64,000 bases of DNA, from contig JBLDXI010000015.1 in assembly GCA_047495785.1 (NCBI GenBank), positions 4,960,001 through 5,024,000 on the forward strand, written 5' to 3'. The DNA is from Lepidodermella squamata. Lineage: Eukaryota > Gastrotricha. Position 1 is the stretch's first letter, and every line of letters begins with the position of its first letter. A model generated the notes under the pieces. The model was not told where the DNA came from, made no database searches, and worked only from the letters and a program-made list of their open reading frames with translations. Both the position numbers and the translations under genes were made by a program. This document shows, one piece after another, positions 57,707 through 64,000 of the stretch.

Positions 57707-60700
57707 ATGGTATGTTTTAGCCCGGTTTTCTCGACTTTTTCTCTCAATTTTCAAATATCAATTGCAGTCATCTGTGAATTGTGAATTATCGGAAAACATT
57801 TCATCATCGTCAGCGAACGGCGGGCAGCAATCATCGGCATCGGCTGCTCAGTCATCTTCGTCATCATCGCCGATTCAGTCGCAAAAATCGCTGCTTTCAA
57901 GCCGTCACTTGTCTATGGACCCGATGTCGCACTCGACGCCGACGAACCCGAAACTCGTGTCAAAGGTGATCGGACCACTGCCGGCAAACACCAACTCGTC
58001 GTGGCCGAGCAGTGGCCAGCAGTCGTCAAATTCTTCGAATTCTTCCTCTTCGGGCACTGAGCAGGACATTAATTCACTCGATCAATGGGTTTATGCTCCT
58101 AGCGGCGCGACGAACAACAGTTTTTTGAACACTAGTGGCTTGAATAACACGGCTCAAGAATCTGCCACTTCCAATTCTTTCAGCAAATGTAAAATTAAAA
58201 AATTTCATATGCATTTTTATTATCATTTTTTTTCAAATTACAGCGTGGAATCAAGACGTTTCGATGATGAGCAGAATTATGGGAAACAGCAGCATTGTGA
58301 GTGACGAAAATTTTAATTGAAACGATTGATAATTTTCACTCTGAATAGCTTGGGAACACCAAATTAAACGATTCCGGATTCATAGACCATCCAGTTGCGC
58401 CGACCAATTCACCGCAAACAGTTGGCGCTGATGATGGAAAGTCGCGAGCGTTCTCGGGCTCTGCAACGGCACAGTCGTCCACAAATTTTAACATCAATTC
58501 GCTGTACGACGCAATCGTGCGCTGCCCGCCCGTCGACCAGGCACAGTCGGCTAGTAATAAGACAACGCCGACAAACAAGCCGCAATCAGGTCAAAGCAAT
58601 GCTGGCTGCATTGGCATGAACAAACCCAGCGAAGGACCTGAGTAATTATTGCTGCTGATTTTATTTCATCGTAAAATGTCGGATTTCTGTCGTGATTTCA
58701 GATGCACTTCTGATGCCTTCAGTTCGATGGCCGCTCTGCTGTACAATCTCGACAGCAATGGTAACTGCAGCAGCGAAAATTCTTCAGCGCGTCAACGTGA
58801 TGGAGACACGATCAACAGCAACAATGCACTGGATTCAGCTGAACAGGTATTAATATCTATCGTGACGGCTTTTTTCAATTCATAGCTCTACTGTTTTTTG
58901 CTTGTTTTTTCAGGCTTATCAGCAGTTGAAGTTCAATGCTGCTGTTGGTTCGATGGTTGGCAATGCGGCTTCTTCACCTCAACCGCAATCTCAGCAACAA
59001 CGACTTGGCCAACAGCCGTTGACTCCGCTCCAGTATCTCCAGCTTCAAAAGCTCCTGGCGTCGACAAATGCCTTCGCTTCGCCGCAAACCTCTTCCTCTT
59101 TCAACAACAATGCAGTCAACAATCTGTCGCATTTCGGCAACCAAGGCGGGCATGGAAATATGTTGGGAAAGACGAATTCGTTTCCGAACATGATGATGCA
59201 GCAGCAACAGCAACAGCAGCAGCAATCCAATCCGTCTTGGATGTCCCCAGCGCCGCTCAACCGCCAGTCTGGCAGTCGCCGCCCGCCGTCTGTGCCGCAA
59301 TTGAATGCGAATGCGCTGTCGAACATCGACCCTAAAATGCTGGCAGCGATGCTGAGCGGCCAACAGCGATCAGGCGGCAATTCTGCTTCGTCGTTGCTCG
59401 CGTCGCTGCCGCCTCAGCTTGCCGCTTTCGCCGCTTCGAATGGCTTGCGCGCTCGAGCCAACTCTCCGCTGGAGGAGGCGTATGCCCGCAACGCCCTTGC
59501 CTACTTGCAGCAGCAACAGCAGCAGCAGCAACAACAACAACAGCAACAACAGCAGCAATCTCAGCTGTTTTCAGTCGAAAACCCTGGCCGCACGGGTAAC
59601 ATGATGCGCGAGTCGTCGTCGATGACGCTACAAGGCAACAACTTCCATGGCCATCAGGACCAGCTGTCTTGGCTGAACGCAGGCGGCAATGGAAGCGCTC
59701 CCAATCGCTACATGATTGGAAATAGCGGCGCCAGTCACTCGGCCAACGCTGGCAGCGGTTCCGGCTCGCAGTCGTGCGGCGCTTCGTGCGAACATGGCAA
59801 TCACGGCAGCAGGGGTCACGCCTCAGCGCAACAATCGTCTTGCTTGCCAGCGGTAATTTTTTGCCATATTCTTGCTATAACGTCGCCGAATTTGTAGTTT
59901 GGAACACAGACTGACGATCCCGAGCTCAAAAAGGAGATCTGCAAAGTGTTCGCCTCGGATCACAAAACCAAAGCTCGCATGCGTAAGTTTTACATTTTAT
60001 AGCGAAATTGTTTGAAAAGCAACTGATTTACTTATGTTGTTTCCTTCATTCATTTTTAATCTGAGACCATTTTTCGATCAGCATTTATTTTTGCAGCCGA
60101 GACTTATTCCACGCCGGGAGGCCAGTCCCCGCCATTCGTGCGCTGGATCGGCCGTCGCCAGGAACCGGTCAACATGCACGGCGGCGTTTCGAGCAAAGTT
60201 TTCCTCGGCGGCTTGCCTTGGGACATCACCGAAGAAGAGCTGCTGGAAACTTTCGCGTCGTTCGGTGCTGTTTCCATCGAATGGCCGAACAAAGATCATG
60301 TCGAACGCGCGCACGGCAAGGGCTATGCTTATGCCGTCTTTGCCGATTCCAAATCTGTTGTCAATCTGCTGAATCGTTGCCAGAAAGAACGCGCCAAAGA
60401 CAACGAAAATATTTGCGAATTCTTCTTTGGCTTCTCGCGCCGTCACAGCAAAACCATGCAGGTATGTGATTTGCTGTGGTTTGAGTTTGTCTTGCATTTT
60501 ATTCCAATTTTTTTCCAGATCATTCCGTGGTTTACTGCTGACAACGAATGGGCAATTGATGCTAGTTACCTGTCATCGTCTACTTCAATTCAGTCCAACG
60601 GTTCGAACGGCGCAGTTGGTACGACTACGCCCACGAATGGCGGCTCGCCTGCTTCCGGAGCTGTTCAACACGGCACGAGGCTGACGGCTTTTGTCGGAGC

Positions 60701-61394
60701 CCTGCACGGCCAGATGACGGCGATGATGTTGAAAATCATTTTCGAAGACAAGTTCGGTAAGGTGGTGTCGGTGTACCTGGACACGGACAAGCACAAGTAC
60801 CCAATCGGGTCGGGGCGCGTGGTCTTCGCCGACCCGAAGGCCTTCCGCCAGGCCATCGAAGCCGGCTTCGTCGACGTGCAAACGCAGCACATTTTCAAGC
60901 GCATTCAAATCGATCCGTATCTCGAGGAGCAGGCGTGTTGGATGTGCAATGGCTCGCGCCCGGGTGACTACTTCTGCCGCAGTTTCGAGTGCTTCCGCTA
61001 CTTCTGCCCGGAGTGCTTCTACGACTTCCACGCGAAGATCGAGCTGAGCCGCAACACGGTTGTCACCGGTCACGTGCCCATCGCCCGCAGCACGGCGTCG
61101 ACGCGCAGCGGCAACGGAAATAACGGCGGCAATGGCTCGCAGATGAGCAGCGGCTCCAGCTCACGCAGCGCCAACTCGCCGAATTCTGTCTCATCGAACG
61201 GCCAGTTGAACGGCCACACAAATGGCGGCAATATGCTCGGCCATCGCCACTTCGTGCACATGCAAATGGATCGTGGCTCGTCGAACGGCAGTGGATCTTC
61301 GGTTAGTCCTGTCATTACGACGCCAAGCAGCAGCAGCAACAGCAACAACAGCAACAACAGCTTTGCTGAATGGGCGCTTGGCGATGCGCACTGA
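57707..61394 (+). CDS. Cytoplasmic polyadenylation element-binding protein, CPEB1/Orb class
   Basis: Nine exons (57707-57709, 57768-58188, 58244-58296, 58349-58641, 58702-58846, 58914-59852, 59898-59982, 60097-60461, 60519-61394) splice in consistent phase into 1,059 residues. The start codon stands alone at the end of the first coding exon. The N-terminal 640 residues are Ser/Asn/Gln-rich with glutamine runs. The C-terminus has RRM1 ('KVFLGGLPWDITEEELLETF', about residues 679-765), RRM2 ('TAFVGALHGQMTAMMLKIIF', 'DTDKHKYPIGSGRVVF', about 825-905) and the CPEB zinc domain ('CWMCNGSRPGDYFCRSFECFRYFCPECF'). 'VGALHG' and 'PYLEEQACWMC' favour the CPEB1/Orb class over CPEB2-4. CPEB binds UUUUAU elements in 3' UTRs and controls poly(A) length and translation in oocytes and neurons. 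A Ser/Asn/Gly-rich tail follows the zinc domain. Confidence 0.93.
59508..59558 (+). repeat. Polyglutamine tract in CPEB
   Basis: Seventeen consecutive CAG/CAA codons; a second 11-Gln run lies near 59199-59231. Codons are mixed, which slows slippage and suggests selection for the glutamine run itself. Confidence 0.95.
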
Positions 61395-62029
61395 AGTGGT
61401 GATCGCTTTCGAAAAACTCCACCTTAATGTGACTACTGCTGTAATTCCGGTGATTCTTTGCGCTTGTTATGGCGTGTAAATACTGTAAATTTTGCGCGCG
61501 TGATCAATCCTCGCCCCAGCTGACGGTATTGCTGATATCTACCTCATCGTTCACTGCTGATATAATTTGTTTTGTTATCGACGGCAACAAGTTGTCGGAC
61601 AACGAGAGAATCTTTTAGACCTTTTACTCCGAGTTGACCGGTTATTATTGATTGACATCAAGTTTTAGTCGCTGTTTTGTTTTCTCCCGCAAAAAAACGT
61701 TTTGCCGCTACCATGCGATTAAAGTATTCTTGTGGTTTTTGCTCTTTGCTCAAGACAGGCTGCTTAGGCGTTGCAATATTGTTTTAGCTCAATTCTAACA
61801 ACTTCTTTGTACTGAATCTTGACGTGCCGTGATTATTTATCTGTTTTAAAGCATCGCCTATGTAATTTATCAGCTCTACCTCTACGGAACGCGGAAACGC
61901 TGCTAGTTTTCGTTGACTAAGGCTTTAGAGACCCGTTTGCCCTAAACCGATCTGAGGACATTTATTTATTGTATATACACTTATTCTGTTATAATCTTCG
62001 TCCTTTCAAATGTCTTCGTCTGTTTTGCC

Positions 62030-62036
62030 TTTTTAT
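62030..62036 (+). promoter_or_regulatory. Candidate cytoplasmic polyadenylation element in the CPEB 3' UTR
   Basis: TTTTTAT matches the CPE consensus bound by CPEB1. It lies about 640 nt after the CPEB stop. Function depends on where the 3' end is. Confidence 0.3.
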
Positions 62037-62997
62037 TTGCGCTGTTTTCGGTTAAGTCTGAAAGTATTTCTCGGTGATTTAAGTTGCAGGTGATGGAAAC
62101 AATGCCTTCGAATCTGCGTCATTTTAATTTCCCCCCTGTTGTTCCCTGACTTATTTTCTTTTTGCGATTGGGTTGAATTGTAAAAATTTGTAATGTTGTC
62201 TTATATTATAACGCTGTTATTATTATTATTACTATTATTATATTGTAATCCTTATTAATCTTGTACCAAGCTGAAAACGCAGAATACGGCTGAGACATGT
62301 CTTATTATATGTTGTTCGTTGTTGTATTATATATTAATTGTTTATTGAAATTATATGATGATCACCTCGATATTCTATGCAAATTTTGGTCGATTATTGC
62401 GATTTTGAGCGCGGCATCGCAAGGCGGATTCGCGTCTTTATTGTTAATTGACGAATGGTCGATGGATTTTGTTGCCACTCATCCCAATCGCAATTATCGG
62501 CTGCTTCATCTGCTTTCGCGCTTGACTCGCGCTCACGTTGTCAGTATGATGGTAGTTGGCGGCGACTCTGTGTGCTTTTTGAAATTCTTTGTGATCTATA
62601 TGACAAATTGCTTATATTCTATGATTATTGATTCTAAATTTACGCTATATTTCTTCCGGTGTAATTCGGATATTTTAGTTTTGAGGCGGACATTTATTTT
62701 TGACTTTTGTGAACTGACAGTATGCAAAGTGATGTGTGTAAATAATGTCAAGTATAAGTTTCAGGTGGTTTAAATCATAAACCGTTGAAAATCTATAAAA
62801 AAATCGGAAAATTTGGAATTTTATGAGTGTTAAAGTTTTCTGTTGTTATGGTTACTCTAAACCGCTCGTCGAGTATATTTCGATGTTCGTCTGTACTTTT
62901 ATCAACAGCACAAGGTTAAAAATCGTCATCTTCTTCCTTAAACTCGAATGAGTAAGAAAAACCATGTCTCTGTAATTTAAGGCGGCACTGTGTCATC

Positions 62998-63052
62998 TTT
63001 TATTGTTTTACGAAAAAAAATCTGTGCGATGTCCAACGCATGTTATATTAAA
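62998..63052 (+). promoter_or_regulatory. Candidate CPE plus ATTAAA poly(A) signal
   Basis: TTTTAT at 62998-63003 lies about 45 nt before ATTAAA at 63047-63052, a spacing suited to CPE-controlled polyadenylation. If the CPEB mRNA ends here, its 3' UTR is about 1.7 kb. Confidence 0.35.
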
Positions 63053-64000
63053 AAAATATTACCTCTTCCTCTCTGTAAATTCTCTCTACGCTGCTGACAC
63101 ATTGCGGAAACACTCTTCACGATTGCAAATTTCTGATTTCCGTCGATGACAAAGAACCTTATGGGGTTTGGATAAAGAAGTCGAACTGAAAGATTATATT
63201 CTATTCTCAGTGATTTAAGTCCTAATCTGATGAAATATATACTATATATAATATAATATACTATATTTAAGACGTCTTATTTACTTGAAAGTGATAGTTA
63301 TTCAAATAAAACGCAACCAATAGGCATTTCGTTTGAACTTTCACAATGAAAAAGTCGCCGGTTATAATTTGATGTCCCATGTTATCAAATGCCAACAACT
63401 TGGAACGAAGTCCCCCTCCCAGGTTGTGTGACCTATATTGTTTGACTGTTCTCGGCCACAGGGTTCGAAGGAACAGGTTGTCACGGAAAATAAGCTGCCG
63501 GAAAATCATGCTTTTTTGCCGTGGCAAGTGTAACCCCATTTCCAGTCTCCTGAGGTGACGCAAAATGCCGACCGAAAATTCGCATTTACACAAACTTGAG
63601 GTACATCTACAGGTTAAAGTCGATGCCAGGATTTCCAGTCAGACGTCATTCGAGCGTTTTACAGTACGAATTAAAAAATATTTTTGGAATGGCGCAATCC
63701 CCCTATCTAAGAGTCAGTGGGATAGGAGAAAAACGTTATATTCTACGTTACCCTAACGTCAGTGGAAAAACGAAGCTGATCGTTCTACGTTCTACGACAT
63801 GCGAGGACACGCTATCGAGCGCTGTCCTAAAATATCCTCAAAACAAACTGCAAAACAGGTGTGCGAAACAATTAATAAGGGCAATTTAAACGGAGTCGAT
63901 GATTTTATTTTTTAATACAGAAATCGCATGATGGTACAAGATAACTTTTAGCAAAAAGCTCTTAACAGTTATGTGTGACAAGGAAACGTGATTTGCATTT

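Larger units (their letters stand above)
61395..64000 (+). other. CPEB 3' UTR and downstream sequence
   Basis: AT-rich, with TTA/ATT triplet runs near 62215-62245. A 158-codon frame at 62297-62773 is AT-driven and resembles nothing I know. Short frames on both strands at 63.27-63.89 kb are likewise unconvincing. Confidence 0.5.

Noticed and set aside
62297-62773. 158-codon plus-strand frame after CPEB
   Set aside because: AT-rich, no recognisable motif, no splice structure, and it sits inside the likely CPEB 3' UTR.

Overview
This window is nuclear DNA from a compact-genome bilaterian invertebrate. Most introns are 48-60 bp with GT donors and T-rich ...CAG or TAG acceptors, genes sit close together on both strands, and all nine gene models are animal genes. 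A radial spoke head gene (RSPH3) means the organism builds motile 9+2 axonemes, which argues against a nematode even though the splice sites look nematode-like. A tardigrade, rotifer or another small protostome would fit; the sequence alone does not settle the phylum. All splice models below were built by eye from splice sites and phase.

Layout, left to right. (1) 1.1-6.6 kb (+): a large low-complexity protein with a RUN domain of the RUSC type. (2) 7.5-8.8 kb: a divergent histone pair, an H2B variant (-) and an H2A.X-like histone (+) ending in SQAI. Both have introns and poly(A) signals. (3) 9.7-13.3 kb (-): UFL1 followed 187 bp later by NDUFAF4. (4) 14.4-15.7 kb (+): RSPH3. (5) 16.2-19.4 kb (-): a DUF4140/DUF4139 protein. 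(6) 22.8-46.1 kb (-): one giant gene. (7) 49.2-50.2 kb (-): a small secreted two-module protein resembling midkine/pleiotrophin. (8) 50.8-53.1 kb (-): a REPS-type EH-domain protein whose last intron carries a MITE-like inverted repeat. (9) 57.7-61.4 kb (+): a CPEB1/Orb-class translational regulator with a polyglutamine tract.

The centrepiece is the giant gene. Thirty-five exons (plus a possible 15-nt microexon) join with consistent phase into about 6,068 residues: signal peptide, two MAM domains, PAN/apple-like modules, about 46 sushi (CCP) modules, EB/EGF-like cysteine modules, one transmembrane helix and a roughly 110-residue cytoplasmic tail. Interleaved with these are 13 copies of a roughly 150-175-residue domain that I do not recognise as a named family. 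Its core runs W-(D/E)-F-Y-S ... V-Y-L-x-V-W-R ... L-V-G-x-N ... G-D-x-x-G-I-x-Y ... G-V-I-P. Eight copies have four cysteines and five have only two. The two missing cysteines are always lost together, which predicts the disulfide pairing. The introns of this gene also repeat the octamer CCAAAAGC eight times in one orientation. This receptor-like protein and its repeated domain are the best candidates for something undescribed.

The other genes are mostly housekeeping (complex I assembly, UFMylation, cilia, chromatin, endocytosis) or developmental (CPEB, growth-factor-like). They do not form an obvious pathway together.
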